DNA of 64,000 nt from Arenibacter algicola (GCF_000733925.1 NZ_JPOO01000003.1:930001-994000); one strand, 5' to 3'. Counted from the first letter of the stretch, positions 52,051-61,802 are shown. Notes: generated by a model from the letters alone, not told the origin. A program made the numbers and translations.

Positions 52051-53003
52051 TGTCTCTTGAGTATAAATTCCACTTTATTCTCCCTTAGCTGCACCACATT
52101 CACACTATCTGGCTTTTTGGTCAATTTCAGGTCCAAAACATTTTCATTTTTATCCCTTAGACTGGAATAGTCGGCAGTAACCACAAAATCTGACTCCGCC
52201 AATTCCTTAATGGCACTTAAACGCCCCCTGCACAAAACCGAAACAATTTCTGGAAAAGTTCTTATCCCCACCCCTTCAGGCACATTGACAACCTCTACCG
52301 GAACCTTAAAAACCTTTTCCGAAAATTTAAATATTTTGGCAGATAGGGTTACGTTATGATGGGAGTATTTGGTATTCTTTAGATTAGGCGGAAGATTTAA
52401 TTTTAATTTCTCCGAAATATCATTGGTCGTATGTGGCAGCACCAAGGTTTGGGTAGCAATTCCTGTCAAAGTATCAATCTCCGATTTAGGCCCCATTACG
52501 GTTATGGAATCGGGCAACAAAGTATAATTGTTATCCATTAGATAATTCTGTTCCAGATCAATAGTCACTTTAGGAAGTACCGGTAACTTTTTTTTGTATA
52601 GCCTTTGAAAATTAAAAAACAATGTATCCCTATCCATGTCCTCAACCCTTATAAATTTAGAAAGTTGATTTTCTATTTGACTTCTATAGGTTGATGGGGA
52701 AACAAAATATTTGGGACCTTTTTTTTCCAATTGGGATAGGTCAACCACTACAGTTTTGTTTTTGAAACCGAACATCAAAAATTGAAACCCACTGGCCCTA
52801 AGCCTAACCTTAATGTTTCTTTTGGAAACGCTATTTAGCAATAAGCTGTCCGGGGTACTACCATAATAAATATCAAAGGTGGCATTATTGGTATATTGTT
52901 CTCCCAAATTACTAATAAACCAAGCGAGGCCTGAACATAATAGAAAGACCAGAAAAAGTTTGACCTTTCTTTTATTGAGCCCTTTTTTAATTATATCTAT
53001 CAA
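52047..53003 (-). CDS. YbbR-like (CdaR-type) domain protein
   Basis: A 318-residue protein with one N-terminal membrane helix (KLFLVFLLCSGLAWFISNLG) and a large extracytoplasmic part with YbbR-like strands (SKRNIKVRLRASGFQFLMFG, LLPDSITVMGPKSEIDTLTG, KVFKVPVEVVNVPEGVGIRT). YbbR domains in other bacteria regulate diadenylate cyclase (CdaR); no cyclase gene is next to it here, so the partner is unknown. It lies four bases after the glycosyltransferase and overlaps coaE. Confidence 0.87.
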   Translation of the reverse strand: MIDIIKKGLNKRKVKLFLVFLLCSGLAWFISNLGEQYTNNATFDIYYGSTPDSLLLNSVSKRNIKVRLRASGFQFLMFGFKNKTVVVDLSQLEKKGPKYFVSPSTYRSQIENQLSKFIRVEDMDRDTLFFNFQRLYKKKLPVLPKVTIDLEQNYLMDNNYTLLPDSITVMGPKSEIDTLTGIATQTLVLPHTTNDISEKLKLNLPPNLKNTKYSHHNVTLSAKIFKFSEKVFKVPVEVVNVPEGVGIRTFPEIVSVLCRGRLSAIKELAESDFVVTADYSSLRDKNENVLDLKLTKKPDSVNVVQLRENKVEFILKRQ

Positions 53004-53007
53004 TTTA

Positions 53008-54015
53008 TTACAGAGTTTTAAAGAAAAGCTTAGGAAATAACTCCTCCGGTTTCTTATTGCTTAACGCTATTAGAATCGAATTTTTAAAAAATCCGAAACC
53101 GTATCCTACAAACTGGATGACCACAGCTATCAATGAAAGCGCAGCCACCTTAAAATTTTTATTGACTACCAAAGAATGCACAAAAAGTAAACCAAAATAT
53201 AAGGCGTAAATAGATATTGGCCATAAGATCCCTAAAAACAATAAGACAATAGCCCCAACAAATCCGAAAGAGAACAAAGTTGGGAACCAATAAGTGATTT
53301 TGGCACTGTGCGGATGCCAATGATTTAAAATGGGCCTTACCATTCCAAATTTCTTGACCTGGGTATAAAATTTATTCCAATCTATTCGCCGCTTATGATA
53401 AACAAAGGCATCTTCTATCAATTTGGTTTCAAATCCCGCTTCCCATATTCTAAAGGTAAGGTCCGGATCTTCTCCTGGGTGTATATTCCCATATCCATGG
53501 GTTTTTTCAAACGCTGCTTTAGATATTCCCATATTAAAGCTCCTTGGTTGAAATTTACCTACCGCCCTTTTATTTCCCCTTATTCCTCCTGTGGTAAACA
53601 CAGAGGTCATGGCATAATTAATAGCCTTCTGTACATTCGTAAAGGATGAATGTGCTGCATCGGGGCCCCCATAACAATCCACATAATTGTTTGTCAAGGA
53701 TTGCTCCACCACCGATAAATATTGGCTCGGAATTATACAATCGGAATCCAGCACTATAAAATAATTGCCGCGGGCGCGATTCATTCCATAATTTCGGGAA
53801 TCACCAGGACCGGAGTTTGTCTTCTTTAAATAGGTAATGGACAATTTATCTTTGTACTTATCCACAATATCCTCCGAACTTTCGGACGAACCATCTTCTA
53901 CGACAACCACCTCAAAAGATTTATCGTAGTCCTGCAATGAAAGGCTTTCCAGCAATTCATTGATCTCATTGGGTCTGTTGTAAACCGGCACTATAAAAGA
54001 AAAGAATAAATCCAT
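53008..54015 (-). CDS. family 2 glycosyltransferase with C-terminal membrane helices
   Basis: A 335-residue protein. The ATG at 54015 (MDLFFSFIVPVYNRPNEINE) is preferred over an upstream TTG. The GT-A fold shows FEVVVVEDGSSESSEDIV, the nucleotide-sugar metal site YFIVLDSDCIIP and GEDPDLTFRIWEAGF. Two or three hydrophobic helices follow from about residue 245 (FGFVGAIVLLFLGILWPISI). It probably adds a sugar to a lipid or surface polymer at the inner membrane. The acceptor is unknown. It is the first gene of a group with ybbR and coaE. Confidence 0.9.
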   Translation of the reverse strand: MDLFFSFIVPVYNRPNEINELLESLSLQDYDKSFEVVVVEDGSSESSEDIVDKYKDKLSITYLKKTNSGPGDSRNYGMNRARGNYFIVLDSDCIIPSQYLSVVEQSLTNNYVDCYGGPDAAHSSFTNVQKAINYAMTSVFTTGGIRGNKRAVGKFQPRSFNMGISKAAFEKTHGYGNIHPGEDPDLTFRIWEAGFETKLIEDAFVYHKRRIDWNKFYTQVKKFGMVRPILNHWHPHSAKITYWFPTLFSFGFVGAIVLLFLGILWPISIYALYFGLLFVHSLVVNKNFKVAALSLIAVVIQFVGYGFGFFKNSILIALSNKKPEELFPKLFFKTL

Positions 54016-54173
54016 TGAGATTTGGTATAAATTAAAGACTTGAAACAAACTTATGGGCCTGCCTTCAGCCTTACTGGAACTGTATTAAGCTATTTTGAAT
54101 ATTATGTAACCAAAGTATTGAGCCATTAATAAATGGTTATCCAAAAAGACATCCTACCGAAATACTTAGCGTA

Positions 54174-54986
54174 CTATTCGGAAAATCTATCAATTACTTC
54201 CTGACTAACACCCGTATTGGAAAAACCACCGTCGTGGAACAAATTCTGCATGGTAACCTTTTTGGTCAAATCAGAGAACAAGGTTACGGTATAGTCTGCG
54301 CAATCCTGGGCAGTTGCATTTCCCAAAGGAGACATCTTATCGGCATAGGAAATGAAACTGTTAAACCCTTTAACTCCCTGTCCCGCAGTTGTGGCCGTAG
54401 GGGATTGGGATATGGTATTAACCCTAACCTTCTTCTCCTTGCCAAAAAAGTATCCAAAACTACGGGCAACCGATTCCAGATAGGCCTTATTGTCGGCCAT
54501 ATCATTGTAGTCTGGAAAGGTTCGCTGAGCGGCCATATACGTCAAAGCTACGATGCTGCCCCATTCGTTCATAGCATCGGCCTTGTAAAGGCTCTGCATT
54601 ACTTTGTGAAAAGAAAGGGCGGATACATCCCAGCCTTTGGTGGTAAAATCATATTTCTCATCCGTATAGGCCCTACCTTTACGTACGTTGACAGACATCC
54701 CTATGGCGTGCAGTACAAAATCTATCTTCCCTCCTAGAATCTCCATTGATTGTGTCACCAAATTATCCAAGTCCTCTTCGCTTGTGGCATCGGCAGGAAC
54801 AATCTTGGAACCGGTCTCTTTTGCAAGTTCGTCTATCTGTCCCATGCGCATAGCTATGGGGGCATTGGTAAGAACAAAAGTTCCTCCTTCCGCATGTATG
54901 GTTTCAGCAGTTTTCCAAGCTATGGAATTAACATCGAGTGCGCCAAAAATAATTCCCTTCTTTCCTTTTAGTAAATTAAACGACAT
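54174..54986 (-). CDS. fabI: enoyl-[acyl-carrier-protein] reductase (NADH)
   Basis: FabI reduces trans-2-enoyl-ACP in the last step of each fatty-acid elongation cycle. The 270-residue protein has the atypical SDR start of this family (KGIIFGALDVNSIAWKTAE), the strand FVLHAIGMSVNVRKGR and the Y-x6-K active site in DYNDMADNKAYLES, followed by VNTISQSPTATTAGQG. It is the target of triclosan-like inhibitors in other bacteria. It is a single gene, with a 212-base gap to recN on one side that shows no feature. Confidence 0.95.
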   Translation of the reverse strand: MSFNLLKGKKGIIFGALDVNSIAWKTAETIHAEGGTFVLTNAPIAMRMGQIDELAKETGSKIVPADATSEEDLDNLVTQSMEILGGKIDFVLHAIGMSVNVRKGRAYTDEKYDFTTKGWDVSALSFHKVMQSLYKADAMNEWGSIVALTYMAAQRTFPDYNDMADNKAYLESVARSFGYFFGKEKKVRVNTISQSPTATTAGQGVKGFNSFISYADKMSPLGNATAQDCADYTVTLFSDLTKKVTMQNLFHDGGFSNTGVSQEVIDRFSE

Positions 54987-55198
54987 AGTCTATTTTCTTT
55001 GTGAATTTTTGATCGTCAAAGATATTAAAAATTAGTGGGTAGACCGCAGAAAGAACAAGCTAGTAAAACTGGAAATCCTATTATTGGGACATCATATTAT
55101 AAGTGCTCCAGGCACAAAGGATTGATGCACTTATGGATTAAAATGTCTACAAACAACACAAATTGGAAATCTAGATTCCATATCCATTAAGCCAATAG

Positions 55199-56851
55199 TT
55201 AATCCAGTAACTGCCTGGCATGCGCCAAAGCCGAATCGGACAAGGTTTTCCCTCCCAACATTTCTGCCAGCTCTACAACCCTTTCTTCCGAAGATAGCCT
55301 TTTCATTTTGGTATTGGTCCCCATTAGTTCTTCCTCCTTGTACACCTTAAAATGATGAACCCCTTTGGCCGCCACCTGTGGTAAATGGGTAATGGAAAAT
55401 ATCTGCATAGTATTGCTCATATCTTTCATAATATCCCCCATTTTATTGGAAATCTCCCCGGATACTCCTGTATCTATCTCATCGAACATCATGGTAGGCA
55501 GTTGTTCGTATCTGGCCAAAATTGCCTTAATGGTCAACATAATCCTAGAGAGTTCACCGCCAGAGGCCACCTTCTTAAGATCACCATAGGCAGACCCCTT
55601 GTTCGCAGAAAACAAAAAGCTAAGATCGTCCTTTCCAGTGGGCTTAAACTCTTTGGATGGCGAAATATCGATTTTAAAGGTTGCACTTGCCATCCCTAAG
55701 TCGATCAAAGTTTCCTCCAGTTGCTCTTTAAGCTTGGGAATAACCAACTTTCTTCTCTTGCTTATATTGGAGGCTTCGGTGTTCAGCGCAGTTTCCAATT
55801 GATGTAATTCTTTCTTTTTACGGTCTATATCGGCACCAACATTCTCGGTTGCACTTACCTTCTCATCCAAGGCATTCCTTATTTCCAACAATTCCGGAAT
55901 AGTTTGGACCTTATGTTTCTTTAGAAGATCATAAAGCAATTGAAGTTTGGCATTTACCTGCTCCAACAGTTGCGGATCCGCCTCTACCTTATCATTTAGA
56001 ATATTGAGTTCGGTGGAAATATCATCCAACTCAATAAACACGGACTTTATACGCTCATTTATATCCGAATATTGGTGACCAAAACTGGCCAATTTATTGG
56101 ATACCTGTTTCAGCTCCGCAAGTAGGTTTACCAGCCCAATCTGCTCGTCATTTAAGAGCTGCTGCCCATGGGACAATTGCTCCAGAATAATTTCCACATT
56201 GTTAAGCTGTTCGTACTGTTCCTCCAATTCTTCCAATATCCCCTCTTTTAAGGGAGCTGAAATTAATTCCTGCAACAAAAAACTGTTATACTCGTGTTCC
56301 TTGGTAGCGCTATTCTGAAAATCTACAAGTTTTTGTAGTTCCTTTTGTGTGGATTGATATAAAAATAATTTTGAAGAATAGGCTGATATCACCTGTCCAT
56401 TATCGGCCAGGGCATCTATTACCTTCAGTTGAAAGTCATTATCTGCAAGTCGTAATGTTTGATGCTGTGAATGCACATCTATCAATTGATCTCCCAATTG
56501 GGACAAAATATCCAAGGTAACCGGGGAGTCATTGATAAAGGCCCGGGATTTACCGCTGGGCAAAATCTCCCTTCTAATAATAGTCTTTGCCTCGTAATCC
56601 AGGTCGTTTTCCAAGAAAAATGATTCCAAACCGTATTTGGAAATTTCAAATTCTGCCTCTACGATGCATTTGTCCTCCTTCTCCCTTAAGGAGGAAAGGT
56701 CCGCTCTTTTACCCAATACCAAGGACAACCCACCTAATAAAATGGATTTACCGGCACCCGTTTCACCTGTTATTACCGTAAAACCATTGGTAAACTTAAC
56801 GTTTAAATGGTCTATTAATGCGTAATTCTTTATGGAAAGATTTGTTAGCAA
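55199..56851 (-). CDS. recN: DNA repair protein RecN
   Basis: RecN is an SMC-like ATPase that helps join broken DNA ends in homologous repair. The 550-residue length fits. The N-terminus is LTNLSIKNYALIDHLNVKF with Walker A GETGAGKSILLGGLSLVLG. The middle (about 150-360) is coiled coil. The C-terminal part has the signature KKVASGGELSRIMLTIKAIL, Walker B MMFDEIDTGVSGEISNKMG and SITHLPQVAAKGVHHFKV. It is the last gene of the group that starts with bamD, 123 bases behind the DUF4835 gene. Confidence 0.97.
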   Translation of the reverse strand: MLTNLSIKNYALIDHLNVKFTNGFTVITGETGAGKSILLGGLSLVLGKRADLSSLREKEDKCIVEAEFEISKYGLESFFLENDLDYEAKTIIRREILPSGKSRAFINDSPVTLDILSQLGDQLIDVHSQHQTLRLADNDFQLKVIDALADNGQVISAYSSKLFLYQSTQKELQKLVDFQNSATKEHEYNSFLLQELISAPLKEGILEELEEQYEQLNNVEIILEQLSHGQQLLNDEQIGLVNLLAELKQVSNKLASFGHQYSDINERIKSVFIELDDISTELNILNDKVEADPQLLEQVNAKLQLLYDLLKKHKVQTIPELLEIRNALDEKVSATENVGADIDRKKKELHQLETALNTEASNISKRRKLVIPKLKEQLEETLIDLGMASATFKIDISPSKEFKPTGKDDLSFLFSANKGSAYGDLKKVASGGELSRIMLTIKAILARYEQLPTMMFDEIDTGVSGEISNKMGDIMKDMSNTMQIFSITHLPQVAAKGVHHFKVYKEEELMGTNTKMKRLSSEERVVELAEMLGGKTLSDSALAHARQLLD

Positions 56852-56974
56852 AGTTTATTATCTAAGATTGCCGTAAAGATAATTTATATTGCTTTGGAAA
56901 AAAATGTGTGGTAAAAAATTTCTATTTACAAAATCCAGATGTGGGACCAGATTACATTGTACTTAGGAATCCGA

Positions 56975-57865
56975 TCAAAATTTTATTTCACTCCAAGTGG
57001 ACGAATAAAGCGGGGCTATTTTGTTCAAGGTTTGTTTAAGCTGCACTATATCCACCTTGGGACCATCGGAAAATACGTTTTGAATTTCTTCGGACTTGGC
57101 ATCAAAAAAAGTTTGAATCAAAAAAGCATTGGGATGCCTACCGCCCAAGGTCTCCAGTAAACGCATGGTGCCGGCAACTACTTGCTTTCCTGTGCTATTA
57201 TTATCCGCCAGGACATCCAATCCTTTTCTATGGTAATTGTACATTGCAATTCTGTACTCTCTGTAGGAATTGGACAAAAGGTTGTCCACCAACTCGAACC
57301 TACTTCTCTGCCCAGATGTCTGCGTCCATCCTGAATAACCAGCACTTTGGGCCAAAGTCACGACTTGTTGCGCCTTTTTATAAAAATCGCTACCCCCTTC
57401 CAAAGAAAAAGTGTCCGCATCCAAACCAAGAATAATGTAGGTATAGTAAGATATTACCCCTACCAAATTGGAAGTTATATTGTTTTCATTTAAGATCAAC
57501 GGCTGAAACTCTATATAATCAAAACTAAGCTGATTATCCTTGTAATTGAAAATAGGGCTCTCATAGGAGGTGTTAAAAACAGGCCTTGACGATTGAATCT
57601 GAATGTTCCCTTTAAATCTACTGGATTCATACTCCGTAATGGTTATGAACATCTGGGCGTTCACCCTTTCATTTTCTATGTAGACCCGATTGGACCACCT
57701 GTTCTTATTTACAAAATCATTTAAGGAACGCTCTAGGGTCTTGAAAATTTGTTGATTCGTCTGCCCTACCTGGTCCGAATTTATAGTAACCACACAATTC
57801 AATTCCTGAGCTCCCAAGCCTATAGAAGTTATAAAACAAATTAGGGCTAAAAATAGATTACGCAT
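56975..57865 (-). CDS. DUF4835-family secreted protein
   Basis: A 296-residue protein with a signal peptide (MRNLFLALICFITSIGLGAQ). The mature part (ELNCVVTINSDQVGQTNQQI, FKTLERSLNDFVNKNRWSN, YTYIILGLDADTFSLEGGS) matches the type of exported protein that in Bacteroidota lies next to coaBC and recN. Its function is unknown. The start overlaps the coaBC stop by eight bases. Conserved linkage with BamD in this operon suggests a cell-envelope role, which is inference. Confidence 0.88.
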   Translation of the reverse strand: MRNLFLALICFITSIGLGAQELNCVVTINSDQVGQTNQQIFKTLERSLNDFVNKNRWSNRVYIENERVNAQMFITITEYESSRFKGNIQIQSSRPVFNTSYESPIFNYKDNQLSFDYIEFQPLILNENNITSNLVGVISYYTYIILGLDADTFSLEGGSDFYKKAQQVVTLAQSAGYSGWTQTSGQRSRFELVDNLLSNSYREYRIAMYNYHRKGLDVLADNNSTGKQVVAGTMRLLETLGGRHPNAFLIQTFFDAKSEEIQNVFSDGPKVDIVQLKQTLNKIAPLYSSTWSEIKF

Positions 57866-59063
57866 GGATCCTGTTCTTTATTTCATTTAAAATATCCAAA
57901 GCCACCTCTGCCTTGGCTTTTAACTCAAACGTTTTAATATCCAAATTCTTATCTATGAACGATATTTTATTGGTCAATTTTCCAAAACCTGCACCACTAT
58001 CGTTCAATGAATTTAAGACAATGGCATCCAAGTTTTTCCGTTTTAATTTTCCTATGGCGTTTTCAACCTCATTTTCAGTTTCCAGCGCAAAACCAACCAG
58101 AAACTGCTCCTTCTTCATTTCTCCCAAGTAAAAAAGGATGTCCTTGTTCTTAACCAATGTAATGGTAAATTCCTCGGACGTTTTCTTTATTTTCTGATCT
58201 GCCACTAATTTAGGTCTGTAATCGGCTACCGCCGCGGCGCATATAACGATATCCATATCCGGGTACAAAGACACAGTTGCCTTATACATTTCATCGGCCG
58301 AAGTTACTTTAACAACTTCTATATGGGAATGTTGCGCGGTTAAATGGGACGGCCCGGATACCAAATATACCTTTGCCCCGAGCTTGGCGGCATTTTTTGC
58401 CAACTCGTAGCCCATTAGGCCCGATGAGTGATTTCCGATAAACCTAACCGGATCAATGGCCTCATAGGTGGGGCCAGCCGTTATCAACACTTTCTTGCCA
58501 CTGAGCGGTAGCCCTTTGCCAAGGTGATCCTTGAGAAAATCGACAATATCCTCGGGTTCGGCCATGCGTCCCTCCCCTATTAATCCGCTGGCCAACTCAC
58601 CTGAAGTGGCCGGAATCATAATATTCCCAAAGGACAATAGCTTTTTAAAGGTCGCTGTAGTGGAAGGATGTTTATACATATCCAAGTCCATTGCCGGAGC
58701 AAAGTAAACAGGACATTTTGCCGACAAATAAGTGGCCATCAACAAATTATCGCAGGTACCATTGGCCATTTTGGACAAGGTATTGGCCGTGGCCGGAGCA
58801 ATAAGAACCATATCTGCCCAAAGTCCCAATTCTACATGATTGTTCCAGGAAACAGTACCGTCCTCCTCATCTACAAATGAAGATAGCACGGCATTCTTGG
58901 ACAAGGTAGCCAAGGTTAAGGGGGTAACAAAAGAGCTGGCGCTTTCCGTTAAAACAACTTTAACGTTAGCGCCAGCTTTAATAAGTAAACGAACTAAAAA
59001 GGTGGTTTTATAAGCAGCTATACCCCCAGTAATGCCTAAAAGTATATTCTTACCGCCCAACAT
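57858..59063 (-). CDS. coaBC: bifunctional phosphopantothenoylcysteine decarboxylase / phosphopantothenate-cysteine ligase
   Basis: CoaBC joins cysteine to phosphopantothenate and decarboxylates the product in CoA synthesis. The 401-residue protein has the flavin-binding CoaC domain (about 1-180) with ILLGITGGIAAYKT, the catalytic His in VSWNNHVELGLWAD and the Cys in MANGTCDNLLMATYL. The CoaB domain (about 190-400) has LITAGPTYEAIDPVRFIGNH and KKTSEEFTITLVKNKDIL. It starts three bases after the rpoZ stop. PanB, CoaBC and CoaE of the same pathway are all in this window but not in one operon. Confidence 0.96.
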   Translation of the reverse strand: MLGGKNILLGITGGIAAYKTTFLVRLLIKAGANVKVVLTESASSFVTPLTLATLSKNAVLSSFVDEEDGTVSWNNHVELGLWADMVLIAPATANTLSKMANGTCDNLLMATYLSAKCPVYFAPAMDLDMYKHPSTTATFKKLLSFGNIMIPATSGELASGLIGEGRMAEPEDIVDFLKDHLGKGLPLSGKKVLITAGPTYEAIDPVRFIGNHSSGLMGYELAKNAAKLGAKVYLVSGPSHLTAQHSHIEVVKVTSADEMYKATVSLYPDMDIVICAAAVADYRPKLVADQKIKKTSEEFTITLVKNKDILFYLGEMKKEQFLVGFALETENEVENAIGKLKRKNLDAIVLNSLNDSGAGFGKLTNKISFIDKNLDIKTFELKAKAEVALDILNEIKNRIHA

Positions 59064-59066
59064 CCT

Positions 59067-59399
59067 TTAAGCGTCTTTCTCTGTATTCCTGTGATAAATT
59101 TTATCATCCAACCACTCTTTTACAGCCAATGCATGTGGCTTGGGCAATTTTTCGTAGAATTTAGAAACCTCGATCTGTTCCTTATTTTCGAAAACTTCCT
59201 CCAAACTATCACTGTAGGTGGCAAACTCTTCCAACTTCTCCAGAAGCTCCTTTTTAATTTCAGAATTAATCTGAACAGCTCTTTTGGCAGCTATGGAAAT
59301 AGCCTCATAGATATTCCCTGTCTTGGCATCGAAATCATTTTTATTGATCGTCACCGTGGAAACAGGAGCCTTCGAGTTTTTTAAATCGTTCATATTCAT
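59067..59399 (-). CDS. rpoZ: RNA polymerase omega subunit
   Basis: A 110-residue protein of the Rpb6/omega type. It has the segment GNIYEAISIAAKRAVQINSE, which corresponds to the omega core helix that wraps the end of beta-prime. The C-terminal part (VSKFYEKLPKPHALAVKEWL) is typical of the Bacteroidota form. Either of two ATGs (59399 or 59393) can serve as start. It lies between bamD (13 bases) and coaBC (3 bases); this order is known in Bacteroidota and supports the call. Confidence 0.9.
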   Translation of the reverse strand: MNMNDLKNSKAPVSTVTINKNDFDAKTGNIYEAISIAAKRAVQINSEIKKELLEKLEEFATYSDSLEEVFENKEQIEVSKFYEKLPKPHALAVKEWLDDKIYHRNTEKDA

Positions 59400-59412
59400 A
59401 TCAAATCGTATT

Positions 59413-60222
59413 TTATTTGGAATAAATTTCTAATTCTTTTTCAACTTTTTCCAAGGTCTTATTGGCATCCTTAAGATACTTGGACTCAGGAAAATATTTT
59501 TTGAAGGTCATATAAGCCGCCTTGGCATCATTCAATCGATCCTTTTTAAGATAATCGAAACTGTTGAGTGCTAAATTGGTTGACGCATCAAACTTATAAT
59601 AAAGGGCATCTTCGCGATAAACGGAACCCGGGTTGTCCGAAATAAAGTTGTCAAAAGCTGTAACTGCGGGAGTTAAAAAGGTATAATCAAATTCCCCAAT
59701 AGTGTTGAACTGCTTTGCTATCTCATAGGATTTGCGCTCCTTCTTTGTAGTTAATTCCCTTGCCATGATGTTGGCCTCCACCAAAAATTCGGATTCCGGA
59801 TAGGTATTAATAAAGTTTTGCAACTTTATCAAGGCCTTGTCGGTATCTGTCTGATCTAAAGAATATTTTGGGGAAAGCATATAATAACTTTTAGCACCAT
59901 AAAACCCCGCTTCAACAGCCTTATCACTTTTAGGATAGGATTTCAGGAACCTTTCAAACTGGTAACCTGCCATATTGTAGTCCTTGGTCTGGAAATAAGA
60001 ATCCGCAAGAAAATACATAACACGTTCTCCTTGTGGCTTACCTATATACTTTGGAGCAATCTGTTCCAACAAACGGTTCGCCCTTTTAAAATCACCGGCA
60101 TCATAAAATTTTTCCGCCAAATCGTATTTGGCCTTAACATCTTCATTTTTAAGTACCTTTTGGTACTCACTACAAGAGCTAAGGATGGCAACCAATAATA
60201 AAAAGGAAAATAGACGCTTCAT
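59413..60222 (-). CDS. bamD: outer-membrane assembly lipoprotein BamD
   Basis: BamD is part of the BAM complex that inserts barrel proteins into the outer membrane. I chose the ATG at 60222, which starts MKRLFSFLLLVAILSSCSEY (lipobox Cys at residue 17). An earlier ATG at 60234 would fall close to or before the expected transcript start. The 269-residue protein holds five TPR-like helix pairs (AKYDLAEKFYDAGDFKRANR, GERVMYFLADSYFQTKDYNM, DKAVEAGFYGAKSYYMLSP). It heads the operon rpoZ-coaBC-DUF4835 and perhaps recN. Confidence 0.93.
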   Translation of the reverse strand: MKRLFSFLLLVAILSSCSEYQKVLKNEDVKAKYDLAEKFYDAGDFKRANRLLEQIAPKYIGKPQGERVMYFLADSYFQTKDYNMAGYQFERFLKSYPKSDKAVEAGFYGAKSYYMLSPKYSLDQTDTDKALIKLQNFINTYPESEFLVEANIMARELTTKKERKSYEIAKQFNTIGEFDYTFLTPAVTAFDNFISDNPGSVYREDALYYKFDASTNLALNSFDYLKKDRLNDAKAAYMTFKKYFPESKYLKDANKTLEKVEKELEIYSK

Positions 60223-60238
60223 TTTTAAAAACATTTTG

Positions 60239-60246
60239 CAAAATTA
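60239..60246 (-). promoter_or_regulatory. -7 box of the bamD operon
   Basis: TAATTTTG on the minus strand (60246-60239) is a perfect TAnnTTTG box. It lies 16 bases before the chosen bamD start at 60222. No clear TTG lies 17-23 bases upstream, so only the -7 part is supported. Confidence 0.5.
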
Positions 60247-60375
60247 AGGATTCTAAACGGATATAAAAAACATTTTTATCGCGCTAAAATAGCCCGCCCC
60301 TTTACCAACTACAACATTTTTATGCAAGTTTTAACTTTGTTGGTAAAAAATCCTATAACAGCTAGTTGTATTTTT

Positions 60376-61266
60376 CTAAACAACCGTCTTCAGCAAAGTG
60401 TTCAAAAAGCTCTTAATGGTCTTTTTTAGGGTTGCAGTGGCTTCTACCAAAGGCAACCTTACAACTGCAGTTCCAAGGCCAACAGCTTCCAATACAGCCT
60501 TGATACCCGCAGGATTACCTTCTTTGAAAATTAAATCCATACCGTCCTGCATAGCATACTGCAATGCAAAGGCTTCTTTGACCCTACCTTCCAAACCAAA
60601 ACGTATCATTTGGGAAAATTCTGAAGGAAGGCCCTGTCCCAAAACAGATATTACCCCGGAACCACCGGCCAATATTGTGGAAAGCGCGGTAAAATCATCC
60701 CCAGAAATTACCATAAAATCAGCAGGTTTATCCTTAATAGTCCGCATTATTTGAACCATATCACCACATGCCTCCTTAATACCTACGATATTGTTGAAAT
60801 CATTGGCCAACCTCAAAACCGTTTCGGGAAGCATATTACTCCCTGTCCTACCTGGTACATTATACAATATAATAGGTTTGGGCGAGGCCAAGGATATAGC
60901 TTTAAAATGCTGATATATCCCTTCTTGTGTTGGCCTATTGTAATAAGGTGAGACCGATAAAATAGCTACGAAATCTTTTAGATCAGTTTCTTGAAGTTCT
61001 TCTACAACGGCCGCCGTGTTGTTGCTACCTACCCCCAAAACCAATGGAAGCCTCCCCTCATTGGCATCCACAATAGTATCTATAACAAGTTGTTTTTCTT
61101 TTTTGGACAACACAACGGACTCCCCGGTAGTTCCCAATACAACCAAATAATCTATTCCACCATCCACACAATAGTTTACGATTTTTGCCAAAGCTATCGT
61201 ATCTATAGAAAAATCCTCCTTAAAAGGAGTCACCAGGGCAACACCCGTTCCAACTAACTGTTCCAT
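60376..61266 (-). CDS. dapA: 4-hydroxy-tetrahydrodipicolinate synthase
   Basis: DapA condenses pyruvate with aspartate semialdehyde in lysine and diaminopimelate synthesis. The 296-residue length is normal. Motifs are GTGVALVTPFKEDFSIDT, LVVLGTTGESVVLSKKEK, the catalytic-Tyr segment ILYNVPGRTGSNMLPET and the Schiff-base Lys in NIVGIKEACGDMVQI, then GDDFTALSTILAGGSGVIS. The start overlaps the stop of the upstream DUF6913-like gene by one base, so the two are coupled. Diaminopimelate also feeds peptidoglycan. Confidence 0.97.
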   Translation of the reverse strand: MEQLVGTGVALVTPFKEDFSIDTIALAKIVNYCVDGGIDYLVVLGTTGESVVLSKKEKQLVIDTIVDANEGRLPLVLGVGSNNTAAVVEELQETDLKDFVAILSVSPYYNRPTQEGIYQHFKAISLASPKPIILYNVPGRTGSNMLPETVLRLANDFNNIVGIKEACGDMVQIMRTIKDKPADFMVISGDDFTALSTILAGGSGVISVLGQGLPSEFSQMIRFGLEGRVKEAFALQYAMQDGMDLIFKEGNPAGIKAVLEAVGLGTAVVRLPLVEATATLKKTIKSFLNTLLKTVV

Positions 61267-61802
61267 TATTTAATCTCATTTAAAACCCTTAAATATTTCC
61301 GCAACTCCTTTTTAAAAGTTTGGAAATCCTTAATGGGAGTATTCAATATCAAATCGTTCAAATTCTTATCCACACTACCAAAACCTACTTTTAACCTGGC
61401 TTTGGTCTTTAACGTCATTAATTGTAATAACAATTTTTCATCCGTGTAATAATTAACCAAAAGGTCATATTCCCTGTTTAAAAACTCCAAGGCATAGCTA
61501 TTTTCAATATTCGCTTTCCAACCCAAATCCTTATCAGAAAAAACCGGGGTTGAATAAGGGGAATTTTTGTCATAATATTTCTTGTACCCAATTATTTTCA
61601 CAGAATTGGGCCTTAAGGAAAATTCATCCACGAACTCATAAAATGCATTGGCATTCTCAAACTCGTCCAAATCAACAATACAACCTACAGAACTTATGCC
61701 CTTATCCCGATTAATAGTTTCAGGCGGGGTGATCAAGCCCCGTTGTAAAAACTTTTTACCGGCCCTAAATTTAATTTTTTCCTTAAGCGTTTTTAAAAAC
61801 AT
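61266..61802 (-). CDS. DUF6913-like conserved protein
   Basis: A 178-residue cytoplasmic protein with a basic N-terminus (FLKTLKEKIKFRAGKKFLQ), the segment GISSVGCIVDLDEFENANAF and the end NTPIKDFQTFKKELRKYLRV. It resembles the flavobacterial family found just before dapA. The strand-helix pattern (SVKIIGYKKYYDKNSPYSTP, YDLLVNYYTDEKLLLQLMTL) suggests an alpha/beta fold, but I recognise no active site. It is coupled to dapA by the one-base stop/start overlap, which may hint at a role in the same pathway or only at shared expression. Confidence 0.8.
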   Translation of the reverse strand: MFLKTLKEKIKFRAGKKFLQRGLITPPETINRDKGISSVGCIVDLDEFENANAFYEFVDEFSLRPNSVKIIGYKKYYDKNSPYSTPVFSDKDLGWKANIENSYALEFLNREYDLLVNYYTDEKLLLQLMTLKTKARLKVGFGSVDKNLNDLILNTPIKDFQTFKKELRKYLRVLNEIK

